Assembly: GCF_023195775.1 (NCBI RefSeq)
Contig: NZ_CP096205.1
Span: 3,307,001-3,371,000, forward strand
DNA length: 64,000 nucleotides
Source of the DNA: Flavobacterium azooxidireducens
Lineage (GTDB): Bacteria; Bacteroidota; Bacteroidia; Flavobacteriales; Flavobacteriaceae
Direction: 5' to 3'
The notes below the pieces were generated by a model. That model saw nothing but the letters and a program-made list of their open reading frames with translations, was not told the origin of the DNA and ran no database searches. Of this stretch, positions 8,925-17,006 are shown one piece after another. A program made the position numbers and the translations under genes. How positions within the stretch are numbered: the first letter of the stretch is position 1; each line of letters starts with the position of its first letter.

Positions 8925-9408
8925 TTTGAGAAAAGATTGAGTCGATTATTTTTTTTAATTCTTCCGGTTTTTGTGTTCCAATTAATCGTTTTTTATTGGA
9001 CTTAAATGTTATTTTTAAACCTTTATTTCCTCTGATATTAAAAGCTTTTCCTTTGATACCGTAGCGAACGCCCCAGCCACCATAATCTAAAAGCGGGTTA
9101 TATTGAACTACTTCTGCTTTATCTAAATCTGAAAATAAGTAAATTCGTTCTTTTAAGTGAAATGGAAAAAATTGAATTCTGATTTCTTTTTCGGTAATTT
9201 TTGTTGTAAGTGTGATCGAATAAACCAAAATTGAAACTAAAACCAATAGTAAAAAATAAAATAGTACTAATTTTTGATTTTCTTGTGTGGATTGCACAAG
9301 TTCACGATAAAAAGTGATTGCTCCAATTATATTTGCTATAATCAGAATTATCCATAGCCACAGTTGATTAAACTTTTGTTTTTCCGAAAAAAGTAATTTC
9401 TCTTTCAT
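8908..9408 (-). CDS. Two-helix membrane protein with PH-like domain
   Basis: The 166 residues start with a cytoplasmic stretch, two membrane helices (about 15-35 and 45-70) and then a beta-rich domain with a GGWGVRYG turn and KGLKITFKSNKK, reminiscent of bacterial PH-like domains (bPH2/DUF304 type). I do not recognise a named family with certainty. It sits between the DUF2089 regulator (3 bp upstream) and the YIP1 gene (overlapping), so it belongs to the same envelope operon. Confidence 0.65.
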   Translation of the reverse strand: MKEKLLFSEKQKFNQLWLWIILIIANIIGAITFYRELVQSTQENQKLVLFYFLLLVLVSILVYSITLTTKITEKEIRIQFFPFHLKERIYLFSDLDKAEVVQYNPLLDYGGWGVRYGIKGKAFNIRGNKGLKITFKSNKKRLIGTQKPEELKKIIDSIFSQNDENN

Positions 9409-9411
9409 AGG

Positions 9412-9687
9412 TTATTTGTTTTGAAGTGTTTTGATTTTACTGATAATATCATCTAATTTATTTCTAACTGTAGGATAACTGTTGCCCATTTGAATTGCCA
9501 TTTCTTTTAAACTCCCACTTGATAGAAAGAATTGCATAATGAAATGTTGTTCTTCATCCGACAATTGCATTAGTAATGGCAGACCATAATTACCGGAAAC
9601 AAGTGTTTTGCAATGTTCACAACTTAGTTGAGAAACAGAAAGAGAATTTTCACAACTTGGACAATGGATTGGTAGTTTCGGTTTCAT
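9412..9687 (-). CDS. DUF2089 family zinc-ribbon/HTH regulator
   Basis: This 91-residue protein has an N-terminal zinc ribbon with CPSC and CEHC pairs and a C-terminal helix-turn-helix of the form LKEMAIQMGNSYPTVRNKLD, the layout of DUF2089. Members often head small operons of membrane proteins and are thought to be transcriptional regulators. It is the first gene of an operon continuing to 6943. A 16-bp perfect palindrome ATTAAATATATTTAAT starts 2 bp before its start codon and could be its own operator. Confidence 0.85.
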   Translation of the reverse strand: MKPKLPIHCPSCENSLSVSQLSCEHCKTLVSGNYGLPLLMQLSDEEQHFIMQFFLSSGSLKEMAIQMGNSYPTVRNKLDDIISKIKTLQNK

Positions 9688-9689
9688 TA

Positions 9690-9705
9690 ATTAAATATAT
9701 TTAAT
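9690..9705. promoter_or_regulatory. Palindrome next to the DUF2089 start codon
   Basis: ATTAAATATATTTAAT is a perfect 16-bp palindrome. It is followed up to 9765 by further AATTAATTAAAT / TTAAATAAAATTAAT words of the same composition. Its position before the regulator start suggests an autoregulatory site, though A/T-only DNA gives palindromes easily. Confidence 0.4.
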
Positions 9706-9833
9706 GCAATAATAAATAAAATTAATTAAATATTAAATAAAATTAATAAATTAATGAATAAAGTTGATTTTGAAAGATCTATAAAGAAATGAATAATAGA
9801 AAAAGTATTTCTTTTTGATTGAATTTGAATGTA

Positions 9834-10118
9834 TTATCTTTTGGAGATTTTGTTATGCGTAATTTGTCTCTGCAAAGTGCATTTGAATCGATCAATTCCG
9901 CTTTCACGCAATTTAGCGTGCTTAGTTGTTCTGCCTTGCACACGTTCACGCCACATTTTAAAACTAGAGGATTTCATTTCTTTTCGCATTATTTCGATGG
10001 TTTGCTGTTCAGAAATCCCGAATTGAAAAGTGATTGCTTCAAACGGAGTTCTGTCTTCCCAAGCCATTTCGATGATTCGGTCGATTTGAATGTCGTTAAA
10101 TTCTTTGGTAGTTGGCAT
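9834..10118 (-). CDS. DUF2805 (TIGR03643) family protein
   Basis: A 94-residue protein with the family signature: an opening DRIIEMAWEDRTPFEAI, then FGISEQQTIEIMR, a helix-turn-helix-like segment, and a basic C-terminus RGRTTKH-type (here VQGRTTKHAKLR). The family is found widely in Bacteroidota and gammaproteobacteria, always small, with unknown function; the basic tail suggests nucleic acid contact. It is a lone gene between two terminators or AT-rich gaps. Confidence 0.85.
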   Translation of the reverse strand: MPTTKEFNDIQIDRIIEMAWEDRTPFEAITFQFGISEQQTIEIMRKEMKSSSFKMWRERVQGRTTKHAKLRESGIDRFKCTLQRQITHNKISKR

Positions 10119-10151
10119 AACTTTATTTTATAAACAAAGAAACATTTTTAA

Positions 10152-10178
10152 TAAAAAAACTCTTGCTGAACAAGAGTT
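10152..10178 (-). terminator. Terminator of the aminobenzoate operon
   Basis: On the minus strand AACTCTTG and CAAGAGTT form a perfect 8-bp stem with a 5-nt loop followed by a T run. It lies about 70 bp past the thioesterase stop codon, closing the operon that began at 16750. Confidence 0.85.
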
Positions 10179-10246
10179 AAATTTTTATTAAGGAGGATTT
10201 AAACTTTATGAAATTTAATTCAAACATTTTTAATTTATCGCTTGAT

Positions 10247-10669
10247 TTATAGTTTATATTTTGAAATCTTCTCCTTCATTTCCTCCGAAAAACCATCTGC
10301 TTTAATTTTTTCTCGGTCTTCTGCGATTTTTACGTTGACGAGCGTTACTTCGCCTTCTAAAACAGTTACTTCTTTTTCATTAACGAATTGAAAACCGCAT
10401 AAAACAGAAGCAAAACCAATGTCTTTTACCCATAATTTTTTGGTCAGAACTTCTCCCAATCGAGCGGGATTTTTGAATTGAATTTTCAAATCAACTGTTG
10501 GAATGCCGTTGGTTTCGTGCATTTTAGAAAACGGTCTGTCGAGAGCTTCTTCAAACCAATCTTCTACTAAATCATTGAGCATTTCCAAAAATCTTGGATA
10601 GAACACGATTCCTGCGTAGTCAATGTGTTTGAATTTTATTTTTTCTTGTTTGGTGAAAGTATTTTTCAT
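10247..10669 (-). CDS. 4-hydroxybenzoyl-CoA-type acyl-CoA thioesterase
   Basis: I start at 10669 (MKNTFTKQEKIKF); the upstream 13 codons come from an intergenic word repeat. The 140-residue single hotdog domain has the motif HIDYAGIVFYPRF with D17, the position of the catalytic aspartate in the Asp-class 4HBT thioesterases. It would release a carboxylate from an aromatic or alicyclic CoA thioester. Its place at the end of the operon with the CoA ligase and monooxygenase fits recycling of CoA from an aminobenzoyl-CoA intermediate or from dead-end products. A general YbgC-like role cannot be excluded. Confidence 0.82.
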   Translation of the reverse strand: MKNTFTKQEKIKFKHIDYAGIVFYPRFLEMLNDLVEDWFEEALDRPFSKMHETNGIPTVDLKIQFKNPARLGEVLTKKLWVKDIGFASVLCGFQFVNEKEVTVLEGEVTLVNVKIAEDREKIKADGFSEEMKEKISKYKL

Positions 10670-10683
10670 TGTTGTCTTTTTTT

Positions 10684-10712
10684 TGCCACGAATTTCACTA
10701 ATTCTCACGAAT
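10684..10712. repeat. Intergenic cacgaatt word repeat
   Basis: GCCACGAATTTCACTAATTC followed by TCACGAATTT is three drifting copies of a c-acgaatt word, immediately upstream of the thioesterase start. Similar strings occur at 4806 and 16079. Confidence 0.55.
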
Positions 10713-10749
10713 TTATTTTTTTCTTGTTTATTGAATATATTACTAATTT

Positions 10750-11250
10750 TTATTCATTAAAATAAGTTATTCCAAATTCTTTAAAGAGTTTTTCTTGTCT
10801 TAGAGCAAGTTTGCTTATAATTTCCATATTTGGAGAATAATAACTGCCATTACAATCAAAACACAACTCAACATAACCAAAAACTTCATTTTTATTATTA
10901 TAAAATATAATAGCGTGTCTTGGATCATAACAGGCTGCTTCCCAATTTTCAACTTCGGAATTTATTAATTCATTTTTCAGTTTATTGATTTGAGTTGAAT
11001 TTAAAACAATTCGATTTTTTAAATACTTTTCCTTTATATCAATTTTTTTATCCTTTATATAATTTACTGGGCTATAATACTTTGGGTTATCTTCTTTTTC
11101 CCATTGATTTCTATCCAAATAAGCCAAAATCTCTATTTTTTTAGTTTGTTCAAAAATCACATCAATTTCACTTTTCCTGTGAAAATTACAAGAATTAAGA
11201 ATCAAAACAAAGAATAAAATTGAGGTTACAAAATATATCTTTTTTAGCAT
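10750..11250 (-). CDS. Uncharacterised lipoprotein
   Basis: Starting at 11250 (MLKKIYFVTS) the 166 residues have a lipoprotein signal with the lipobox LNSC. The mature part contains WEAACYDPRHAIIFY and VELCFDCNGSYYSP, with three cysteines in a pattern I remember from scattered Bacteroidota hypothetical proteins; none has a known role. It lies 41 bp after the ligase gene and 80 bp before the thioesterase gene on the same strand, so it is probably cotranscribed, yet nothing suggests an enzymatic part in aminobenzoate breakdown. Confidence 0.7.
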   Translation of the reverse strand: MLKKIYFVTSILFFVLILNSCNFHRKSEIDVIFEQTKKIEILAYLDRNQWEKEDNPKYYSPVNYIKDKKIDIKEKYLKNRIVLNSTQINKLKNELINSEVENWEAACYDPRHAIIFYNNKNEVFGYVELCFDCNGSYYSPNMEIISKLALRQEKLFKEFGITYFNE

Positions 11251-11258
11251 AATAAAAG

Positions 11259-11299
11259 TCTTACTACTTAATACTCCCATCTTAATACTTCCTACTTCA
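11259..11299. repeat. Stop-codon-adjacent word repeat (taatact type)
   Basis: Read on the minus strand, the sequence from the ligase stop codon is TAGGAAGTATTAAGATGGGA then GTATTAAGTAGTAAGAC: near-tandem copies of agtattaag. The same words follow the htpG stop codon at 32933-32961. Confidence 0.55.
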
Positions 11300-12884
11300 A
11301 CTTAAACCTCTGAATTTTCCCTGTCTCTGTCTTAGGCAAATTTTCCGCAAAATATATCACTCTTGGATATTTATACGGAGCCGCTACTTCTTTGAACCAG
11401 TGTTGAATATGGTTTTTCATATTATCCGTTGCTTTAGATGCATCTTTTAGAACAATATGAGCACAAACTAACATCCCACGTTCATCATCGGGCAAACCAA
11501 CCACAGCACATTCCAGAATTTCTTCGTGGGTTAAAAGTACGGATTCTACTTCAATTGCTGCAATATTATAGCCGGAAGAAATGATCATATCATCACCTCG
11601 GCCCACAAACCAAAAGTAACCGTCTTCGTCTTGTTTAAAAATATCTCCGGTAATATTCCAGCCATTTTCAACATATTCTTGCTGTTTTTCTATTCGATTT
11701 AGGTATTTGCAACCTGTGATTCCTCGAACAGCTAATCGTCCGGGTTCGTTGACTGAAACATCATTTCCATTAGCATCAATGATTTTCGCTTCATAACCTG
11801 TTATAGCCAAACCGGTTGATCCGGGTTTCATATTCTCTTCATTGGATGAAATGAAAATATGCAACATTTCGGTTGCTCCAATGCCGTCAATGATTTTTAA
11901 TCCGGTGGCGTTGTACCAATCTTCCCAAACTTTTAACGGCAATGTTTCTCCGGCAGAGACACATTTGCGTAGGCTTGAAATGTCGTATTCATTGACTTTA
12001 GTCGTAATAATTCGCCAAGCGGTTGGAGCGGTAAAACAAATCGTGATTTTATGTTCCTGAATGGCTTGCAATAAAACATCCGGCGTTGGTTTTTCTATTA
12101 AAAATGTGGAAGCACCAAAATACAACGGAAATAAAACCAATCCACCTAAACCAAAGGTAAAACCAATGGGCGGACTTCCGGTAAATATATCATTTGCGGT
12201 TGGATGAAGAGAATATGTTGGAAATGCTTCGCAAATATTCAAAATATCTTTATGATAATGAGCCGTCATTTTGGGTAATCCAGTCGTTCCGGAAGTAAAA
12301 CCAATCAAAGCAACACTATCTGATTTAGTATGAAAATTAGTAAAGGTTTTGTATTTATTAATCATCAAATTTTCCAATTCGGAAGTGCCACTTTCTGAAC
12401 CACAGAATTTGCAGATTCTTTTCAGAAAATCGGAATCCACCAAATCCATTTCATTTTCTAAAGCGATGTCACAAAACACGTGCGATATTTCGGCACATTC
12501 AATGATTGTTTTTAGTTCTTTTGAACGTAATAATGGCATCGTAGCCACTACAATTCCGCCAGCTTTCAGAATTCCGAACCACAACGCCACCATCATTGGG
12601 TTATTGGCAGAACGAATCAACACACGATTTCCGGATTGTAAACCTAAATCATCCACTAAAACATTAGCAATTTGATTGGCTTTCTCAAATAAATCCTGAT
12701 AAGTCCACGTTTTTTTGAAAGTACGAAGACAAGGTACATTTCCGCTTCCGTTTTTGATGTGAGTATCTAAAAGACGTTCGACACAATTGAGCATTTCATT
12801 TTCATGCAAACCTTGTAAATAGGTAGGTTGCAAGTCGATGCTTGGTAGGGATTCGTGAGCGAAGTTATCGGTGTAGTGTTTCAT
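11292..12884 (-). CDS. 2-aminobenzoate-CoA ligase (benzoate-CoA ligase family)
   Basis: The 530-residue adenylate-forming enzyme activates an aromatic acid with ATP and CoA. The P-loop GFTSGTTGLPK spans 195-205, the domain hinge DGYFWFVGRGDD precedes the C-terminal domain, and the catalytic lysine is K523 in TETGKIQR. Overall it is most like the benzoate/2-aminobenzoate CoA ligases; its neighbour, a two-domain 2-aminobenzoyl-CoA monooxygenase-type enzyme, points to anthranilate as substrate. The ATG directly follows the TAG of the KilA-N gene with no gap, which suggests translational coupling. Benzoate or salicylate remain possible substrates. Confidence 0.85.
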   Translation of the reverse strand: MKHYTDNFAHESLPSIDLQPTYLQGLHENEMLNCVERLLDTHIKNGSGNVPCLRTFKKTWTYQDLFEKANQIANVLVDDLGLQSGNRVLIRSANNPMMVALWFGILKAGGIVVATMPLLRSKELKTIIECAEISHVFCDIALENEMDLVDSDFLKRICKFCGSESGTSELENLMINKYKTFTNFHTKSDSVALIGFTSGTTGLPKMTAHYHKDILNICEAFPTYSLHPTANDIFTGSPPIGFTFGLGGLVLFPLYFGASTFLIEKPTPDVLLQAIQEHKITICFTAPTAWRIITTKVNEYDISSLRKCVSAGETLPLKVWEDWYNATGLKIIDGIGATEMLHIFISSNEENMKPGSTGLAITGYEAKIIDANGNDVSVNEPGRLAVRGITGCKYLNRIEKQQEYVENGWNITGDIFKQDEDGYFWFVGRGDDMIISSGYNIAAIEVESVLLTHEEILECAVVGLPDDERGMLVCAHIVLKDASKATDNMKNHIQHWFKEVAAPYKYPRVIYFAENLPKTETGKIQRFKLK

Positions 12885-13715
12885 CTATTCTTTCAATTTA
12901 GTAAATAAATCGTTAGTTGTAATTGATTTTAGTTGTAAAATCGCTATTTGATTAAGTTTCAATAATCGTTCTTTTTGAGGAATTTCCATTCTAATAAATT
13001 CAGCATTCATACTTTCAATATTTGCCAAAACTAACAATTGTTCAATCGTTGCATAATCACGAATATTTCCTTCAGAGCTTTTGTTTTCTTCACGCCATTG
13101 TTTTGCTGTTTTTCCAAATAAAGCGACATTTAATACATCTGCTTCTGAGGCATAAACAAAGTTTGCTTGATCTTTAGTTATATTCTTTGGAATGATGTGT
13201 TCTTTAATGGCGTCTGTATGAATTCTATAATTTAACATTGATAAAGTTCTGTTTAATTTCCATTCCAATGATAATCTACTGTTTTCTTCTTCCTTTAATC
13301 GTTGAAATTCCTTAATCAGATACAACTTGAATTCTGCCGAAATCCATGAAGCGAATTCAAAAGCAATGTCTTTGTGAGCAAACGTTCCTCCGTATCTACC
13401 TGCACTTGAAGTTAAACCTATTGCATTTGTTTTATCTATCCATTGTTTAGAAGAGAGAATAAATCCATTACTACCCGCTTCATTTTTAATGTTACGGAAT
13501 TCAGTAACATTAAAATTTTTGTTATGCATTTGTTCCCATAGACCCATGAATTCAATAGTAAATTTAGTACTCAACCAATGTGCAATAACTAATCCTGTGG
13601 ATTCTGCATTTTTTTGTTTGGCGATATCTGTTAATGAAATATAATCGTTATTACTCTGGTTTACAACGGCAATTTCAAAACCTTGAACATCTATTTTAGA
13701 TTTTTTTTCTTTCAT
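12885..13715 (-). CDS. KilA-N domain protein
   Basis: This 276-residue protein carries a KilA-N DNA-binding-type domain at about 20-140 (DYISLTDIAKQ, LSTKFTIEFMGLWEQ, GGTFAHKDIAFEFASWISA, the last being the family's strongest motif) and a helical C-terminal half. KilA-N proteins come from phages and DNA viruses but many bacterial chromosomes hold stand-alone copies. It lies between the monooxygenase (43 bp) and the ligase (0 bp) in a catabolic operon, an unusual place. It may be a regulator of the operon or a cargo gene that slipped in. Confidence 0.85.
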   Translation of the reverse strand: MKEKKSKIDVQGFEIAVVNQSNNDYISLTDIAKQKNAESTGLVIAHWLSTKFTIEFMGLWEQMHNKNFNVTEFRNIKNEAGSNGFILSSKQWIDKTNAIGLTSSAGRYGGTFAHKDIAFEFASWISAEFKLYLIKEFQRLKEEENSRLSLEWKLNRTLSMLNYRIHTDAIKEHIIPKNITKDQANFVYASEADVLNVALFGKTAKQWREENKSSEGNIRDYATIEQLLVLANIESMNAEFIRMEIPQKERLLKLNQIAILQLKSITTNDLFTKLKE

Positions 13716-13758
13716 TTTTTATGGCTTAGATATTTTATTAGTAATCAAATTTTTAAAA

Positions 13759-16071
13759 TTAATTCTTTTTGTTGCTTTTTGGTTTCAAAGCTTTTTTCAT
13801 TCCTTCAACTTGCTTCCGTTCAGCTGCTTTCAACGGATATAAATGATAACTTCCCATTTTATATTGAACCGGAACGTCATTTGTCTGCACATTTTCGTAC
13901 GCTTGAGCGTTTCTAACAAAATTCGCATCGGCTAATAATGGTCGACCCAATGCCACTAAATCAGCTCTACCGTTTAAAATGATGGTGTTGATTTGATCAA
14001 TGTCTTGGATATAACCTGCTGTAATCGTTGGAATATCAACCCTATTTCGAACCAAATCCGAAAAAGGTGTTTGCCACATTCTTCCCATTTGAGGTTTTTG
14101 ATGTTCAACGGTATTTCCGGTTGAAACGTTGATGATATCTGCTCCGGCTGACTTGAAAGCATTGGCGATATAAATCACATCTTCTTCTGAAATACCGTTT
14201 TCCGCCCAGTCAGAAGCGGATATTCGAATCGACATGGGTTTTTGTTGCGGAAAAACGTTTCGCATTTCTGTGAATACTCGTAGTGGAAATTTGATTCGGT
14301 TTTCAATACTTCCTCCAAATTCATCACTACGAATATTTGTCAAAGGCGATAAAAACGAAGCTAATAAAAATCCGTGATGAGCTTGTAATTCTATCATATC
14401 AAAATCTGCTTGTTCAGCATTATTTGTAGCTTGGATAAATTCAGCAGTAACTTTATCCATATCTTCAAAAGTCATTTCCTTCGGCGTTGCCATTTTGGAA
14501 TTGAATGGAATATGAGAGGCGGAAAGTAATTCCCAAGCCTTATCAATCGGTTCATTTTGGCCTTCCCAAGGTTTTTTAATTGCTCCTTTTCTTCCGGAAT
14601 GTCCGAGTTGAATTCCGATTTTTGTTTGTGTGTTTTGATGAATGAAATCAGTAACTTTTCTCCATTCAACTATTTGATTTTCATTATAAATACCTGCACA
14701 ACCTAAAGTTATACGTCCGGTTGATGAAACAGCAGTCATTTCAGTTAAAATCAATCCAACGCCACCGGTTGCTCGACTTCCGTAATGAACTAAATGCCAG
14801 TTATTAATTAAACCATTTTCAGCTGAATATTGTCCCATCGGAGACATTACAATTCGGTTTGGTAATTCTAATTCTCTTAATTTAAAAGTAGAAAAAGCAG
14901 CAGATTTTGAGTTGGGAGTTGAGAGTTGGGAGTTTGGAGTTTCAAAAAATTCATTCAAAACCTTATCTGTAAACGATTTATCCCGAATTTGAAGATTTTC
15001 AAACGTCACTTTTTTGGAACGCGTCATACAACCAAAAGCAAATTGATAGAACGGATGTTGAATGTGACGATCCATATTTTCAAACCAATCCAACGAGACC
15101 AAAGCGGCATACTGAATCATTTCCACCGTATTTCTTCTGGATTTGTCATATTGTTCGAATGCAGCTTCAACATTGGTAGGATTTGCAATCACAGCATCGG
15201 AAAGACCAATCGCTGAATCCATCGCTAATTTTGTTCCTGAACCAATAGAGTAGTGAGCAGTTGCTTTCGCATCACCTAACAAAACTATATTGTTGTGAGA
15301 CCACTTTTCATTGGTTACGTGCGGAAATTGTCGCCAATGCGATTTGTTAGAAATGAGTGAATGTCCATCCAATTCTTCTTTGAAAATTTCAGCAATTTTT
15401 TGAATGGTATCTTCTTCGTTGGTGACTTCAAAACCGATGTTTTGCCAAGTTTCTTCGGAACATTCAAAAATCCAGGTGCTCATTCCTTCTTCGTATTGAT
15501 AGGTGTGTGCTACGATGGTTCCGAAAGGAGTTGTTCTAAAGAAATAGGTAAAAGCATCCAACGGTTTAGTCGAACCTAACCAAACAAATCTATTCTTTTT
15601 AAGTTCGATTTTGGTTCCGAATTCTGTGGCAAATTGCGTTCGAATGGCACTTCCAATGCCATCGCACGCTACAATAATATCTGAATCAGCAAACTGGCTT
15701 AAATCTTCTACATTCTGTTCAAAATGTAGGTTGACACCTTCTTCACGACAACGTTGATGCAATAATTTTAGTAACGTTTTTCGGGAACAACCACAAAATC
15801 CGTTTCCGGAACTGTTAACGGTTTGTCCGTCACGAGCGACGATAATATCATCCCAATAGGCAAATTCACTGCGAATTAGTTCATACGATTTTAAATCTCG
15901 CATTAAAAATTCGCTTAATGTTTCATCGGAGAAAACTACGCCAAAACCAAAACTGTCTTCTGGTTTGTTGCGTTCGTAAACATCGATTTGGCAATGAGGT
16001 ATTGCTTTTTTGGTTAATATGGAAAAGTAGAGTCCACCAGGGCCGCCACCGATTACTGTTATTTTTTTCAT
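13759..16071 (-). CDS. 2-aminobenzoyl-CoA monooxygenase/reductase (salicylyl-CoA 5-hydroxylase-like), two-domain flavoprotein
   Basis: The 770 residues hold two flavoenzymes. Residues 1 to about 370 are a single-component FAD monooxygenase (GGGPGGLYFS at 8-17, GDAKATAHYSIGSG near 270). Residues about 390-770 are an Old Yellow Enzyme-type FMN reductase (PMGQYSAENG, HHGFLLASFLSP, ALGRPLLADANFV). This fusion is known from 2-aminobenzoyl-CoA monooxygenase/reductase, which hydroxylates and dearomatises the ring. The linker at about 377-388 (TPNSQLSTPNSK) is encoded by a simple word repeat. It is the second gene of the operon, after a flavin reductase 73 bp upstream. Confidence 0.9.
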   Translation of the reverse strand: MKKITVIGGGPGGLYFSILTKKAIPHCQIDVYERNKPEDSFGFGVVFSDETLSEFLMRDLKSYELIRSEFAYWDDIIVARDGQTVNSSGNGFCGCSRKTLLKLLHQRCREEGVNLHFEQNVEDLSQFADSDIIVACDGIGSAIRTQFATEFGTKIELKKNRFVWLGSTKPLDAFTYFFRTTPFGTIVAHTYQYEEGMSTWIFECSEETWQNIGFEVTNEEDTIQKIAEIFKEELDGHSLISNKSHWRQFPHVTNEKWSHNNIVLLGDAKATAHYSIGSGTKLAMDSAIGLSDAVIANPTNVEAAFEQYDKSRRNTVEMIQYAALVSLDWFENMDRHIQHPFYQFAFGCMTRSKKVTFENLQIRDKSFTDKVLNEFFETPNSQLSTPNSKSAAFSTFKLRELELPNRIVMSPMGQYSAENGLINNWHLVHYGSRATGGVGLILTEMTAVSSTGRITLGCAGIYNENQIVEWRKVTDFIHQNTQTKIGIQLGHSGRKGAIKKPWEGQNEPIDKAWELLSASHIPFNSKMATPKEMTFEDMDKVTAEFIQATNNAEQADFDMIELQAHHGFLLASFLSPLTNIRSDEFGGSIENRIKFPLRVFTEMRNVFPQQKPMSIRISASDWAENGISEEDVIYIANAFKSAGADIINVSTGNTVEHQKPQMGRMWQTPFSDLVRNRVDIPTITAGYIQDIDQINTIILNGRADLVALGRPLLADANFVRNAQAYENVQTNDVPVQYKMGSYHLYPLKAAERKQVEGMKKALKPKSNKKN
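14908..14942. repeat. In-frame gagttggga word repeat inside the domain linker
   Basis: The plus strand reads TGAGTTGGGAGTTGAGAGTT then GGGAGTTTGGAGTTT, near-tandem copies of a 7-9 nt word. It stays in frame with the monooxygenase/reductase gene and encodes only the Ser/Pro/Asn/Thr linker between the two enzyme domains. Confidence 0.8.
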
Positions 16072-16078
16072 TTTTATT

Positions 16079-16108
16079 TAGACACGGATATCACCGATTT
16101 ACACTGAT
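16079..16108. repeat. Intergenic acacggat word repeat
   Basis: TAGACACGGATATCACCGAT followed by TTACACTGATTTT is three drifting copies of a cac-gat word, between the flavin reductase and monooxygenase genes. Confidence 0.5.
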
Positions 16109-16144
16109 TTTATATTTTTTAACTGAATATAATTATTTGGATAA

Positions 16145-16750
16145 TTAAGCTCTTTTAATCGAAAAAAGTTCTCCCAACGTACTGTAATTTGAACCTGCCA
16201 AACGAGCCACAGGCTTATAAACATCTAAGTTAATTCGATTGTTTTCCATTAAAATACTATCATCAATATGGATGGTTTTTATTTTTCCGATAACGATGCA
16301 AGCACCGCCACCTTCATTATTATCCATAAAATAATGATGAATCATTTCGCATTCTAAATGAATCGGACTTTCTTTTACACGTTTGGGTTTGATGAAAACA
16401 GAATCAATAGGAGTAAGGTTAGCCAATTCAAATTCATCAACATCGGATGCAACCGTAGCTGAAGTGGCATTCATTTGCTCTACAACATCTAACGTTGCCA
16501 GATTCACCACAAACTGTCCGTTTTGCAACACGTTATTCAAGGTATCTTTGTTTTTGTCATTGTCTCTTGCTGTCGAAAACATCACGCAAGGCGGGTTGTG
16601 AGAAACCATATTGAAATAAGAAAAAGGAGCGAGGTTGTTGATTCCGTTTGAATCTACAGTCGAAATCCATCCAATTGGTCTGGGGATGATTGTTCCGGTT
16701 AATAATTTATATAAAACAGAAGGATCTGTTTCATTGGTATTAAATTGCAT
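16145..16750 (-). CDS. Flavin reductase-domain protein (DIM6/NTAB type)
   Basis: Starting at 16750 (MQFNTNETDPS) the protein has 201 residues and the flavin-reductase split-barrel pattern: LLTGTIIPRPIGWIST, LAPFSYFNMVSHNPP and FVVNLATLDVVEQMNATS. Such proteins bind FMN and reduce it with NAD(P)H, or act on flavin-dependent side steps. As first gene of the aminobenzoate operon it may supply reduced flavin, although the downstream monooxygenase belongs to a class that reduces its own FAD. The earlier in-frame ATG at 16789 adds 13 residues without family similarity. Confidence 0.85.
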   Translation of the reverse strand: MQFNTNETDPSVLYKLLTGTIIPRPIGWISTVDSNGINNLAPFSYFNMVSHNPPCVMFSTARDNDKNKDTLNNVLQNGQFVVNLATLDVVEQMNATSATVASDVDEFELANLTPIDSVFIKPKRVKESPIHLECEMIHHYFMDNNEGGGACIVIGKIKTIHIDDSILMENNRINLDVYKPVARLAGSNYSTLGELFSIKRA

Positions 16751-17006
16751 AAGTTGATTGTTGTTTCTACAAATTAAAGAAAATAGCATGAATATTTACT
16801 TATGTCTTACGCTAAAATTTATCTTTTTTAGATGAAAATGGTATAACTTATTATAATTTACTGTTTTATTATAATTTCGCTATAATTATGAAGAATATAA
16901 TTTTTAGCCAATAAAATTAAGCACTTCGTAAATTTTTCTAAAATAAATTATAGAATATGTTTTTATATTATTGCTAATTTAATATATTTATGCAAATTTT
17001 TTATAT

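Noticed and set aside
9819..10133. Plus-strand open frames opposite the DUF2805 gene
   Set aside because: They are the mirror of a clear DUF2805 protein and have no coding character.
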